The notes: a model not told the origin generated them from the sequence alone. DNA of 64,000 bases from Cristatella mucedo (GCA_009760855.2 WPIO01000035.1:3921501-3985500), one strand, 5' to 3'; numbered from the stretch's first letter, positions 1 through 12,358 are shown. A program made the numbers and translations.

Positions 1-2773
1 TTGGTGGGGTCTAATTTCCCACAGAGTAACAGGCTCAGAGTGGGATGCTCTCTCTTTACGACCAAGATCGTTATTTCCTGTGCTGTAGTAGTTGGTTCTT
101 CAATGCCACTGCTAGACGTGCTGATAACCGTTGAAGCTCTTCTGCTGCTTTATTTAATTAATCTGCGAAATCAGCTAAGGTTTTGGTTACTTAAAGAACC
201 TCTGGACAAATTGGTCATCTGGTTGGTTTAGCTACCGATCGGCATGTCTCATGGCTAAACAACCAAGCACTTCATTTGCAGAACTCAGCCAAAATCTCTT
301 AAATTTGATGAGAATGACTGTCGGCCTCCAGGGATGTGGCAGCCATGCCCAGGAGCTAGCTATCACGTGACCATCGTACTGCTCTATGGACCTGGGCTCA
401 GTGCTGACACTGTGGGTGCTGCCACTAACCACATTTGCATGCTGACCCTTTGCTTGTCACCCCTAACCGTGTTATTCATGCTATTTATCTAGCATGATAT
501 TACTCACCATTCAATTGCGTTTGCCTATGCAGCAAATGTAAAGCTCTGAAAAATAGATTGAGTTCTCTGAGGGTGCTTTATCAAGTGCACTATTATCATT
601 ATTATTATTAGTCGTAGTAGTACTGAAACTACGCAACAGCTATGGCATAGTACAAAGTACTACCAGAAGAGCCATTACTCATAATTTTAGACCTCATTCT
701 CGTATATAGATCGACGAGGCAAACGATTTTACTCGGCCTTTAGTGAAGGTCTTAGATGACCAAACTGCCTCCTCATTGTGCAGAGCTAGCTAGACACACT
801 TTTGTACCTTAGTTTGAAGCTATCCCACTCTTCAATAGAAATTTCGAGAGAGAAAATGATATTGTATGTTTTCATGCATGGTTGCAAATGGCAATTGGAA
901 ATTGCGAACGCTCCGAAAAAAAATCCAACTTGGCACTATATCTACCATATGGCTTAATGCAATTTAGAGTTCATTCAAAATCCGATAGCATACGTGTTTC
1001 CAGTTTCTACTGAAGCTTGCTCCCATAAAACTGACTAACGAGCATTCAGAAAGGACTTTTTATACATTATGACCCACAGATTATGGTGCATGCATAGCTG
1101 AATCTTTATAATTAATGGAACTCCGACTCATCTTAGGCAGAGGATTAATCAATTGAGTCAGTATGCTGTCATTTCAGCTTAACCTTAATTGGAATAGCTG
1201 CTCATGTACACACGACTGAGCAAACACAGACATGCCATTAAAAACACATACAGAAGAATGGATGCCCACACAAGCACACACACAGCCACACTCATGTAAT
1301 ACACCAGACCATGCACATAAAACTCAATCCTACAAAATAACCGAGACCATGCCAGTATGTTACAAGCTCATTCAAGCCAGTAGAGTGCATAGGCATGAAT
1401 AAAACTGTCTCTACGAGTAGCAATTGAATGTGGAAAGCATCATGCTCACACTGCGACTCAGCTCTATCTGGAGCTCAATCAGCACCTGAGCTGATAGCAA
1501 GACCTTAATCCATCCCTTTGAAGCAAGAACAGTTAAGCACAGTACAGTTGTGCCATTACACAATACAAAGCCTTTTACAGTTCTGACGATATATTTTCCC
1601 TGTTTCTGAGCCTAGGGCACAAGTGCTAGCTCATAATAGCTTGCTCATAATCCCTATCATATATTCCTGTTTTACAGTAGGCAAGTCTGTACTGACGACT
1701 GCAAGCAGCAATGATATAGCTGCGACAGCACTTCTGCCTCAAGATACGTTAGGCTGTTAGATCAACTGATCAATTTATATAAAACCGACCATTACCAACC
1801 TGTAGCAGCTACATGAAAGTAGATAAGTTGTGTTATTTTACTGCAAAAAGGTAATGCGTGGTCAACTGCAAGAAGCAGTGAGCCCAACGACCTAACCTGC
1901 ATGCACTGTGGCTATATCTGGAAAAGGCCAGGCAAGGCAAGAGAAAGCACCCGAGTTGTACCGCACTGCTTCAGCAACTACAAAGGCAATACAAGGAAAA
2001 GCACCCGAGCAGTAACTTATCCAACACCAACTCCTGCACACTGCATAGCTTTAGTAACTATCAAACCCACTGTAAGAAAAAGCACCCAGGACACAAGGTC
2101 GGGATCAATTTTAACTGCTGCTGTATTTGTATACTGCAATGCAAGGCAATGTCTCTGAACCAAAAACCATTAATCATGAGATCCATGGAGTCAGTAGTTA
2201 ACACTAGATTTGGCATTCGGCCAGTGGAGCTCAGGCCTAGCTTGCAATTGCCTCTTTCACAGCCTCTGGGCTCAAAGGGCTTTGCCAGAGAGTCTATCAC
2301 ATCCAGGTGTAATCACTCTGTTATAAGATATTACAGATCTAATTTCATAAATTCTCCTTAACCTGGGCTGCACATAAGCTCCTGCAATACTGACTGGTCT
2401 GATGCGAAAAAAAGCATATCGTTACTAGCACAATTTTGGATTAAAGTTCTGCTGAAATTACGAGGTAACTATGTTGAGCTTGTGGCAATTAAAGATGCAG
2501 CACACAAAAACAGGTTAAAAATCTCGCTAGCCGCCTAATAAGCTAATACCAAGCACTACATTCGTCTCACCTTAGCAAGATCTAACAATGGCAATGAACA
2601 AAATGCACACTGAATAATCAACATTAGAAAGGTTTGCCAGTTAGAAAATTTCCGAGCTGTGATAGCATTGCCGAGTGCAGACTTTTATTTTTATTAACTT
2701 ACAGAATTTTAATCTTAGAACCAATTCCTAATAGTAGTATGTGAATAACTGGCCTACCTAGTTGGGTACTGTA
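1..2773. repeat. Tandem unit, copy 1 (about 2.8 kb, non-coding)
   Basis: First of three clear, collinear copies of a non-coding unit. Its start matches 2851 and 7951 (shared stretches such as agagtgggatgctctctct and tgccactgctaga). Its middle matches 5873 and 9010, and its 3' part around 1861-2360 matches 9838-10345 and 7390-7520. Identity looks like roughly 80-85% by eye. Stops break all frames, so the short open frames here are not taken as genes. A LINE 3' end sits inside at 401-610. From 1930 to 2160 it has its own degenerate repeat containing the phrase aaagcacccgag. Confidence 0.8.
401..610 (+). mobile_element. LINE family A, 3' end only, inserted in tandem unit copy 1
   Basis: Matches the 3' untranslated region of the L2-like family: the gctgacactgt phrase, then gctgccactaaccacattt, then the terminal segment ending gagggtgctttatcaagtgc and an (ATT)n tail. 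The other two units show the empty site: 8345-8360 and 3245-3260 read straight from ggttcagt or gatcagt into accgaaac. Here the same flanks, ggctcagt and gtactgaaac, are separated by the LINE. Any target duplication is only 3-4 bases. Confidence 0.85.
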
Positions 2774-2856
2774 TTAATAATAATAATAATAATGAACTTG
2801 ATAAAGCACCCTCAGAGAACTTTATCTCCTTCTAGTCGCTGTAGGCATGATTGAAT
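2774..2856 (-). mobile_element. LINE family A, terminal 80 bp, antisense
   Basis: A (TAA)n run followed by cttgataaagcaccctcaga is the reverse complement of the family A 3' terminus. It sits at the junction between tandem copies 1 and 2. It is 5'-truncated to little more than the terminal hairpin. Confidence 0.75.
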
Positions 2857-3674
2857 GTCACAAGGAGTAACAAGGTTAGAGTAAAATGCTCTCTCTTTGC
2901 GACCCAGTTTGTTAATTTGTGTACTGCAGTGGCTGATTCTTCATTGCCACTGCTAAAGGGGCTGATAGCTTTTAAAGGTCTTCTGGCACAGTATAGAATG
3001 AATCTGCTATATCGGCTTATGGTTTTTCAGGGCTGTGACACCTTGTTGACAAATGGATCATCGTGCTAGGTTTAGCGACCGAACACAGGGTCTCCAGACT
3101 AAAACACCAAGTACTTCATTAATTTAACGAAGGCCAAGCCAGTTCATTCTTCTATGGTGACTGTTGGTGATGTGGCCATCATGTCTATTTGCTAGCTAAA
3201 CAGCACTTATATTCCAAGTAAGCATTATGGTGCACTACCGACCCAGGATCAGTACCGAAACCACTCGAAAGCTAGGGCATAGTAGAAATTAGCGATAGAA
3301 AGCTGTTGATTAAAGTTAGAGGCAGTCTGAGCCAGCATTTACTGAGAGATCGACGAAGCCGACATTTTGACAAGGCCTTGGATGATATTTGTTGATGGTC
3401 TAACTGCTGACTTGTTGCATGGAGCTAGCTAGATACACTTGCTGTACCTCTGTTTACATGCAATTCCACTCTTCAATAAAGGATTCGAGGGAGAAAAGTT
3501 AAATTGAAGGTTTTAATACACGGTGAAACATGGCGATTGGGAATTCTGAACCCCCCGAAAGCTAACAAAAAACCTACCTCGCACTACCTGTTCAGTGTTT
3601 CTTGAGCTATTAAAGTGTATATTTATTATTTAAAGCGCTGATACACCTAGCTTCTAATGAAGCTGGCTCCAAGC

Positions 3675-5837
3675 CAATGGTTTACCATAGGCATTAAACT
3701 AGCCAGGTCTATTAAACGAAAGCTTGAAAAAGCATACACAAGATCCGGACTAACTGTCCATCGACAGGCTTATGAAGACTACTGTAAGTCGTACCAATCG
3801 ATCCTAGCAAAGGCCAAGTCTAGCTTCTATAGAAACATTGTTGAATCACAGATGCACAATTCAAAAATGCTGATGTCGACAATAAACCATCTCCTCAACC
3901 GTTCCCATATTAGCTGCTTACCTGATGATCCTTGTGATGATCTAGCCGATAACATCTCTTTATTCTTTGTGCAGAAAATAGACAAGATCAGGGAATCCAT
4001 CCCTACGATAACAACCTCCCCACTAGAATGCTGTTCCTCGGTTCCTGGCTTCACCTCGATGTCTGCCTTTAAGCAGGTCACTAGTGATCTAGTCCTAAAG
4101 TTCATATCTCAATCAAAGAAGACAACAAGTCCTCTGGACCCTATTCCCACTGTCCTGCTCCTACGTTGCATTGATCTGCTACTGCCATGCATAACTAACA
4201 TCATTATTATGTCATTAGCCTCAGGTCATGTCCCAGCACCTCTCAAAAAAGCTGTAGCCAGGTCTCTCCTCAAGAAAGACACACTAGAGCAAGAGAACTT
4301 GAGCAACTACTGCCCAGTCTTCCTTGTACCATTCAAAGACACTGGAACACGTCGTGGCAGACCAGCTAAACTCATATATCGAAACATCACACCTTGCTAG
4401 TAAGTTCCAGTCTGGCTTTAGAGCTAATCACTCCACATAGTCAGTATTGCTTCGGGTATACAACGACCTACTTAGGAATGCAGACATTGGTAGAGTGTCT
4501 CTGCTTGTTTTGCTCGATCTTTCGGCAGCTTTTGACACCATCGATCACAAAGTTCTTCTGGAGCGCCTCTCATCTCGCCTGAGCATCACTGGCACTGCTC
4601 TGCACTGGTTCAGGTCCTATCTCAGTGGTAGACTCCAGAGTATTGATGTGGATGGACAAACATCATCTGAAGTACCTCTGAAATATGGAGTATCTCAGGG
4701 CTCGGTGCTAGCGAAATCTAGGCTTTCACTTCTATGTGGATGACACTCAGTTGTACCTTTGCTTTGAACCCTCCCAGCCTTCGAGCACCTCAAATTCTCT
4801 AAACTCACTTGCTGCATGCATTGATGACATCTGCACATGGATCGCAGCCAATTTTCTCAAACTAAACGATGACAAAACTAACTTACTAGTTATGGGCAAA
4901 CCCAGTGTGATTCCGAAATTGGAAAGCCTGAAGCTGAAAATTGGCTCTGCCAGCATATCTCTGGTCGAATCGGCTCGAAATCTAGGTGTCATATTCCAAA
5001 GTGACCTCTGGTTAGACGACCATATCAGCTCCAAGGTCAAATGTGCCTATTTTCAGGTTCATAATATTGCGAAAACTTGGGCTTGTTTAGATAAGGATAC
5101 CACATCTAAGTTGGTCCATACATTCGTGACATCTCGTCTCGACTTCTGCAACTCACTGCTTACTGGCCTACCAGCATGTGTGATCAGGCGATTGCAGCTG
5201 GTGCAAGACTCCTCAGCTAGGCTTGTCTGTCGTGAGCATTGCAGTTGCCACAAAACTCCACTTCTCGCCGACCTGCACTGGCTACCAGTCAAGCAACGGA
5301 TTGACTTTAAGGTTTTATCGCTCACTTTTAGGTCCCTTTATTCTAGGGCTCCAGCCTATCTCTTCGACATACTCCCCCATCAGGCCAAGCATCGTACCAC
5401 CTGCTTGTCGGATTCCAACAGTCTAGAAATACCTCATACAAACCTGAAATCCTTTGAAGACCGTGCATTTAGTTCGTATGCTCCCAAAGCCTGGAACTCC
5501 CTCCCGACCTGCGTCAGAACATCCCCTGACCTGACCACATTTAAAATGAACTTAAAACCACACCCATTTAGGACAGCATTTAGTGGGTCCCTGTGATTCT
5601 TCCTTCACATGCTTATGTGTGCTGACACTGTGCAAGCTGCCACTAACCACATTTCCATGCTGACCCTGTGCACGTCACCACTAACCATGTTATTGATTTT
5701 GTTTGTTTTTCATGCATGATTTTACTTACCATTCAATTGCATTTCCCTTCGCAGCAAATGTAAAGCGCCCAGACAGAGATTGAGTTCTCTGAGGGCGCTT
5801 TATCTAGTACGTGATTACTATTATTATTATTATTATT
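3675..5837 (+). mobile_element. LINE family A (L2-like), 5'-truncated, RT region and 3' UTR
   Basis: Begins inside the endonuclease-RT linker and runs through the RT, the C-terminal region and the 3' UTR to an (ATT)n tail at about 5818-5836. The 7-base duplication tccaagc flanks it (3668-3674 and 5837-5843), which marks a TPRT insertion. Reading frames at 3657-4400, 4447-4743 and 4736-5596 are pieces of one broken ORF. The breaks compared with the copy at 35709 are a short deletion and frameshift near 4330, a stop at 4437-4439 (tag for gag), and a deletion of about 53 bases after the GVSQGSVL motif. That deletion removes the strand before YADD, and the Y of YADD is not intact (V at that position). 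The RT core motifs LLDLSAAFDTID and SYLSGRLQS are visible. It is not functional. Confidence 0.9.
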
Positions 5838-6112
5838 CCAAGCTTCCGGTGACGAATTGGTATGCATCACCACTCACATATTATGATGCATGCATTGCTG
5901 GGTCGTTATATTGTATAACTCTTACTCATCTTAAGCATGGGCTCTTGCTGTAGAATCACTATGCCGTCACCTCAGTTTAGCCTTCAATAGAATTGCTGCT
6001 CAAGCTCACACATGTGAGCAATCATCAAATGGTCATAATATACTTAAACATGTATGCATATGGGGGTCGCCCACGCACGTGCACACACTCACACGCGTGC
6101 GTCCACACACTC

Positions 6113-6138
6113 ACATACACACACACACACACACACAT
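6113..6138. repeat. (CA)n microsatellite
   Basis: Short CA run inside a wider CA-rich, CpG-containing stretch (6070-6150). The tandem unit is also CA-rich at the equivalent place in copies 1 and 3. Confidence 0.9.
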
Positions 6139-6740
6139 TCACGTGTGCACAAGCGCACTTAAAGACTATAGACCAGGCACTGAGAAGTCAATCCTCGTGC
6201 TTAAAAAAGTAAGACCGTGCCACAATTTGAGAATCTCACATATGCAACTGGTGAGCATATACAATATTACAACTTTCTTTCCGAATTGCAATTGAATGTA
6301 CCAAGCAATGTGCTGTCACTTGGAATTCGCTGTTGCTAGTGCTCAATCAGCACTTGAGCAGATAGTAAGACCTTTCTCATTACCTTCACAGTATGAGGTG
6401 TTAAACCCCAGACTGTATTGCCTCCACATGTAAAAAGCTTTTTCAAGCTCTGACGAGCAATTGTCCTTAGTTTTTAGGGTACCTTCCAGGTGCTAGCTCT
6501 TCTTAATTGCTGTCGTAGATTCGAGCTTTGCAGTAGGCGACACTGTAAATCCGATTGCTAGCATCGGTGATAGCATTCGGGGCTCTTCTGCACCTGTGTG
6601 CATTAGATTGTTAAATCATCTAACTGTGTAATAACAAACAAAGCATCACCAAACTCGAAACACCTCCCTCTTTCTAGATAAGAATCCGACGTGTATTCCA
6701 CTCAGTGGTGCACTGAGCCCATATGTGTATGCTACTATTT

Positions 6741-7139
6741 TACCTATACCTTATTTGAACGTCAAATTCTTTGAAGACCATGACTGTAGTTCATATCCTC
6801 GCGAAGTCTTGAACTGACTTCCGACTTAAGTCATGATATCCTTTGATGCTACCACGTATAACAAGTAACTAAAAACACATCTATCTATCACCCCATTTAG
6901 CAGGCCCATGCCCTTCTTTCTTTGTGTGCTTATTCTTGCAGACATTGTGCATGCTGCCACTAACCATATTTGCATGATGAACATGTTAATGTTACCTTTA
7001 ACCACCGTGCGCTCGTTGTTCATTAAGCATGCTACAGCTAATCATCCGACTATGCTTCCTTTACAGCAGATTTGAAGTGCCCTGAAGAAGATTATGTTCT
7101 CGGAGGGCTCGATGTGAAAATCATCAATATCATTTATTG
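6741..7139 (+). mobile_element. LINE family A, decayed 3' end
   Basis: Matches the last codons and the 3' UTR of family A: tacctatacc, tttgaagaccatg, then the tgctgccactaaccatattt phrase, ending gttctcggagggctc and a weak ATC/ATT tail. It is highly diverged and interrupts tandem unit copy 2 before the segment that resumes around 7140. Confidence 0.75.
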
Positions 7140-8831
7140 CTGCTCGTAGCATGCAGTACGGATCTTATTGGATAATGCAAGGCAGGGGAAAGCAAGAGTG
7201 CAACGAACCATTCAACACCGTGTGCTGAGGACAGCACTACTTCAGTAACTGCAAAAGTAGCTGCTAGGGAATGCACCTGAGTGATAGAGGTCTTTGTTTA
7301 AATATAGCTAAAAGAACACCTGGTGGTAATATTGAGCCTGCTTCAATTAAAGTTACAGCCAAGCTTTACAGGTTTGTACTTTTTAATTTCGCATTCAACC
7401 AGTGGAGCTCTGGCCTAGCTTGTGATTGCCTCTTGTAGAGCCTATGGACTCAAAGGGCTTTGTCAGAGAGTCCATCACATCAAGGTCGATTCAATCTCAT
7501 CCGAGATACTACAGGTCTGCCTTCATAAATTCGACGACTTATGCTCCATATAAGGTTTTACAATACGTACAGGTGAAATTTGATGGAGGCCTAGTCTTAC
7601 TAGTTTAAATTCAGATTACAATTGGGCTAAAAACACGAGACTACTATGTCTAGCTTACTACAATTAAAATACAGCTAACGTTTATATATTTACTATCTCG
7701 CAATGCACCCTTGATGTTATATCGGAGTGATAGCTTCATCTTATCTTTGGCATGGTTTAACAACGGCTATAAACGAGATGCTCGTTCAATCAGCAGCAGC
7801 AGAAGAAAACTAGGCCTCTAAGAATTTCTCTGAGATCTGATATTATTGCCATGAACAGACGCTTATCTTCTTTGACTAACCGGATTTTCATTGTATAACT
7901 AAAAACTACTAGCAGTGTGTGATTAGCTAATCTACCCAGCTGCATAAAGTTGGTGTGGTTGAATATCCCATAGAGTAATAGGCTCAGAGTGGGATGCTCT
8001 CTTTTTAAGACCCAGATCATTAGTTCCTGTGCTGTAGTAGTTGGTTGTTTAATGCCACTGCTAGACCTACTGATAACCGTCGAAGCTCTTCTGTGGCGTT
8101 ATGAAATGAATCTGAGAAATCGGCAAACGTTTCCCTGACTTTGACTACTTGTGGACAAAGCATTCATCTTGCTGGGATTAGCGACCAATCGACATGTCTC
8201 CAAACTATACAACCAAGCACATCATTGCCAAAGCTCGGCAAAAGACTGTTAAATTCGATCAGACTGACTGTCGGCCTTCAGGGATGTGGCCGTCATACCT
8301 AGGTGCTAGCTATCAGGTGATCTTCAAATTGCATTATTGACCGGGTTCAGTACCGAAACTACTCAACAGCTATGGCATAGTACAAAGTATCGCCAGCAGA
8401 CCCATTTCTCATAATTATAGGCAGTCTAGGCCGCATTCTCATACATAGAGCGACGAGGCGAACGATTTGACTGGGCCCGCGATAAAGGTTTTAGATGTCC
8501 AACTGCTTTACTGTTGCATAGAGCTAGCACGACACACTTATTGTACCTCAGTTTGAAGCTATCCCACTCTTCAATACAGATTTCGATAGAGAGAAATGAC
8601 ATTGTAGGACTTCATGCATGGTGACAAATGGCGATTGGAATTAGGGAACTCTCCCAAAATTAAAAAAAATATAACCTGGCAATATCTATATAAAATGCCT
8701 TGTGCCACCTCGGAGTTCATTCAAAATTAGGCTGCACACAGGTTTCCAGCTTCTACCAAAGCTTGCTCCCATAACACCGATTACCAAGCATTCAGCACGG
8801 ACTTGTTATGGATTATGGATTATGGACATGT

Positions 8832-8986
8832 TAATAATAATAATATTGCACTTGATAAAGCGCCCTCAGAGAACTTAATCTCTTTCTAGGCGCTTTACAT
8901 TTGCTGCAAAGTGATACGCAATAGAATAGAAAATCTCTTTCTAGGCGCTTTACATTTGCGGCAAAGTGATACGTAATAGAATAGAA
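8832..8986 (-). mobile_element. LINE family A terminal segment, antisense, with internal 55 bp duplication
   Basis: Reverse complement of the family A 3' end. The segment starting aatctctttctaggcgcttt at 8877 is repeated at 8932, a 55-base period with two or three differences. The flanks share gttatggattat (around 8806 and 8996), a possible target duplication. Confidence 0.8.
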
Positions 8987-9213
8987 TATTATATGTTATG
9001 GATTATATATTATTATACCCACAGATACGTGCAGATACTGAGTCATTATAATTAAGAGAACTCCGACTCATCTTAGGCAAAGTGTTATTTGATTTATTCA
9101 CTATGCTGTCACTTCAGTTTAACCTTAATTGGAATTGCTGCTCATGTACACACGCAGGAGCAAACACAGACATGCCCATAAATACAAATACTGAAGCACG
9201 GATGCTAACAGAG

Positions 9214-9215
<2 letters not shown>

Positions 9216-9266
<51 letters not shown>
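9216..9266. repeat. (CA)n microsatellite
   Basis: About 25 CA units without interruption. The apparent His-Thr and Cys-Val frames over it are artefacts. Confidence 0.97.
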
Positions 9267-9267
<1 letters not shown>

Positions 9268-11189
9268 CTGTAACACACCAGAGAATGCACACAAAATGCA
9301 ATGTTCCAGCAAAAAAACCGAGACCACACCAGTATGTTAGATGCTAAGACATGCAAGTAGAGAGCGAGTGCACTTATAAAACTTTCTCTCCGAGTAGCAA
9401 TTGAATGTAGGCAGCATTAGGCTCAAACTGGGAGCTTGCTTTAGCTCGAGCTCAATCAGCACCTGAGCAGATAGGAAGACGTTTATATTTCCCTTTACAG
9501 CAAGAAGAGTTAAGCCCCTGACTGCTTTGCCTTCACATGCTACAGAGTCTTTTACAGTTCGGACGATATATTCCACCTGGTTCTGAGCCTACGGCACAAG
9601 TGCTAGATCATAATTGCTTGCTCATAATCCCTATCGTATATTCAAGTCTTACAGTAGGTAAGTCTGTACTGACGATTGCAAGCAGCAATGATATAGCTGC
9701 GACAGTACTTCAGCCAGAACATAAGTTAGGCTGTTAAATCAACTAATCGATAAATAAGAAACCAATAATTATCCAACAGTAGCAGCTACATGGGGGTAGA
9801 TATGCCTTATTGTTTCCCTACACAAAGCCAACCTGTTGTCCACTACAAGAGGCAGTAAGCCAGATGACCCAAACCTGCATGCTCTGTGGTAATAACTGGA
9901 AAAGGCCAGGCCAGGCAAGGGAAAGCACCCGAGTTGTTCTGCACTGCTTCAGCAATTACAAAAGGCAATGTGAGAAAAAGCCCCTGAGTCGAAGCTTATC
10001 TAACAACAACTCCTGCACATTGCATGGCTTTAGTAACTATCAAACGCAATGCAGGAGAAAGCACGAAGGACACAAGGTCGGGATCAATTTTAACTGCTGC
10101 TGTATTTGGACAATGCAAAGCAAGAGAAAGTCCCTAAACCAAAAATCATTAATCATGAGATCCGTGGAGTCAGTAGTTAACACTAGATTTGGCAATCGGC
10201 CAGTGGAGTTCGGGCCTAGCTTGCGATTGCCTCTTGCAGAGCCTCTGAGCTCAAAGGGCTTTGCCAGAGAGTCCATCACATCCAGGTGTAATCACTCTCT
10301 AATCAGATATTACAGATCTACCTTCATAAATTATCCTTTACCTGGGCTCCACATAAGCTCCTGCAATACTGACTGGTGTGATCCGAAAAAAAGCATATCC
10401 TTCCTAGCACAACTTTGGCTTACAGTTCTGCTGAAATTACGAGGTAACTATGTGGAGCTTGCTGCAATTAAAATTTTAGCTGCAGCCATTAAAAGTGCCA
10501 AGACTGGCCGTGGCCGGCGAGGTTTGTGATCATGCTTTTTGTTGTAGCCTGCAGACTTGCTGCTTGGTCACACATCCCAGCCCAAAGGCAAGTCGTGTGG
10601 AAGGCTTGTCACATACACGCAAGCACGCACGTGAACGCACTCACACACACACATGCAACAACTGTCCAGCTCCAAGAACCCAAAACCACCCCATGCGATA
10701 GGTGCACAAACATGTTACGCGACTGCATTAATGTCGGTAAAGTCTCATCTCTTTTTTCTCGGGTTTAAAACTTTAGGAAAATGAAGCAACGTGTTTATTA
10801 GTAAGATTATACTTTTAGTGGGCCTCAATAGGACCTTTTTGTATAGCTATCACGATCTGATGAGTTTAGCCCAGAACTGCTTCACCATCACACGTTGAGA
10901 AGACTCTAAACGGTGCTCAAGATGAAGTACGTGCGGTTTGCACCCAAAAGGGCAGAGTGCTAGCTCTTCATAATCCCTGTCACGAGTCGTGTTCTTCGGT
11001 AGGGGATTCTATGCTTCCAATTGCAAATAAACGGTGATTGACATGAAGACCATTCTGCCACTACATAAATTAGGCTGCTAAATCAACTTAGCATTTAATA
11101 AGATTTCGATCCTAACCAATCACTGGCTGCTATATCTGGTAAATAGGCATCCCTATTTGCATACGCGAAACACATCTGCAGTCCACTAT

Positions 11190-11290
11190 GCAGGTCTGAC
11201 GGAGGTTGTGGGCTAGAGCTTCCTGGCTTACCTAGAGTGCCTGATCAGAGATTAGGTTCTCGTAGGGAGCTACACAAATGAATTTTTTTA
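11190..11290 (+). mobile_element. tRNA-derived SINE-like copy, partial
   Basis: The phrase gaggttgtgggctagagc resembles a Pol III B box with its flank. It is followed by atcagagattaggttctcgt and gctacacaaatgaat, the same tail as the copies at 15985-16078 and (antisense) 42995-43140. Confidence 0.5.
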
Positions 11291-11354
11291 TATGTAAAAG
11301 TATATCCACCCCATGCATTGCTACTATAACTCGATAAGGCAAAAGTAAACAATA

Positions 11355-12358
11355 CACTTGATCCAGGAACCTATCCTCAACTGAATGCTTGCCTTACCGA
11401 TATTCGATCCTGGATGTCGGAAAACTTCCCGAAATTAAATGACGATAAAACCGAACTGCTGCTCATAGGACACTCTAAGCCTGTGGCTGGATTAAATGGC
11501 TTTGCTGTTGTAATAGGTGATGCTATTGTGCGACCTTCGCCAGGTGCTCGTAATCTAGGTGTCTTGTTCGACAGCTGCCTCAATTTCAAAAGCTTCATTC
11601 AGAAGACTGCCTCTACAGCTAGCCATCACATCCGATCCCTATTCAAGATTAGACACTGTCTCCCACAGTGGCTTGTATTCAATTTAACTAGCTCTTTAGT
11701 ACTGTCTCGGCTTGATTATTGTAATTCCCTTCTGGCTGGGCTGCCAAAGAAAGGTATTATGCCACTACAGCTGACTATGAATATGGCTGCAAGGCTGGTC
11801 TTCAATTCCCAGCGGTTTGAGCACGTGTCACCTCTGCTGAAAGAGCTAGGATGGTTGCCGGTTGAGCAAAGGATACAGAGCAAAGTTCTTACTCTGACCC
11901 ACAAGGCCCGCTACGGCTTGGCTCCTTCGTACCTAGCTGAACTGCTACATCAGTTTCAGCCTGTTAGCGCCCTCAGGTCCTGTGTGAACAATAAATTAGC
12001 TGTTCCATTCCTCAGCTTAAAGACAGTTAGTTGGCGACAGAAGCTTTAGCTCTGCAGGTCATAGACTGTGGAACTCGCTTCCACAATTCTTAAGCAACGA
12101 CAACTACTCTCCTACTGCCGACTGTGGCACATCTTTTTCAGCTGTCCTGAGCTGCTACTTCTATGCTACTCACTACCTCAACTGCTCTCCTAACTCTGCT
12201 ATGCTTCCCACTTTCTCTTTGTTGCGTGAGACGAAGTCTGTTGGCTACCGAATGCGTACCGAAAGCAGCTTAGGCTGTGAGTGTGCTATACAAAACTCTC
12301 CTGCGTAACACCCACACGGTCTGTATGACTTTGTGGAGTTACTGACGGAGATACATTA
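11355..12358 (+). mobile_element. LINE family B, 5'-truncated RT thumb and C-terminal region
   Basis: The frame 11414-12049 encodes the region after YADD of a second CR1/L2-type element: MSENFPKLNDDKTELLLIG, then ARNLGVLFDS, SRLDYCNSLLAGLP and LGWLPVEQRI. These blocks are collinear with family A but clearly a different family. Near 12030 the sequence gttagttggcgac carries four extra bases compared with the antisense copy at 34490. This shifts frame, and the reading continues in another frame to about 12308. The end, gactttgtggagttactg, is shared with the copies at 34160, 42530 and 46590. No (ATT)n tail is visible. Confidence 0.85.

Larger units (their letters stand above)
2851..7950. repeat. 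Tandem unit, copy 2, expanded by LINE insertions
   Basis: Second copy of the tandem unit, about 2.5 kb of its own sequence interrupted by a 2.2 kb LINE (3675-5837) and a 0.4 kb LINE 3' end (6741-7139). Matching positions: 2851 with 1 and 7951; 3245 with 8345; 5873 with 1085 and 9012; 7390-7520 with 2215-2330 and 10190-10310. It is the most diverged of the three clear copies. Confidence 0.7.
7951..10480. repeat. Tandem unit, copy 3
   Basis: Third collinear copy, the best match to copy 1 (9838-10345 against 1861-2360 differs by scattered substitutions). It contains an antisense LINE end at 8832-8986 and a long CA run at 9216-9266. The frame at 9810-10529 (about 240 codons) lies entirely inside repeat sequence. 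The other copies do not keep it open, so it is not called as a gene. Confidence 0.8.

Noticed and set aside
4747-5325. Antisense frames inside LINE copies (also at 28381, 38320, 39615 and 57072)
   Set aside because: They recur in every family A copy as the mirror of the conserved RT C-terminal codons. No independent evidence of coding.
9114-9356. Cys-Val and His-Thr frames over CA/GT repeats (also at 25679, 42643, 53126 and 61131)
   Set aside because: Translation artefacts of microsatellites. No flanking coding signal.
9810-10529. Open frame of about 240 codons on the plus strand
   Set aside because: It lies wholly in tandem unit copy 3, reads across its internal degenerate repeats, and is not open in copies 1 and 2.
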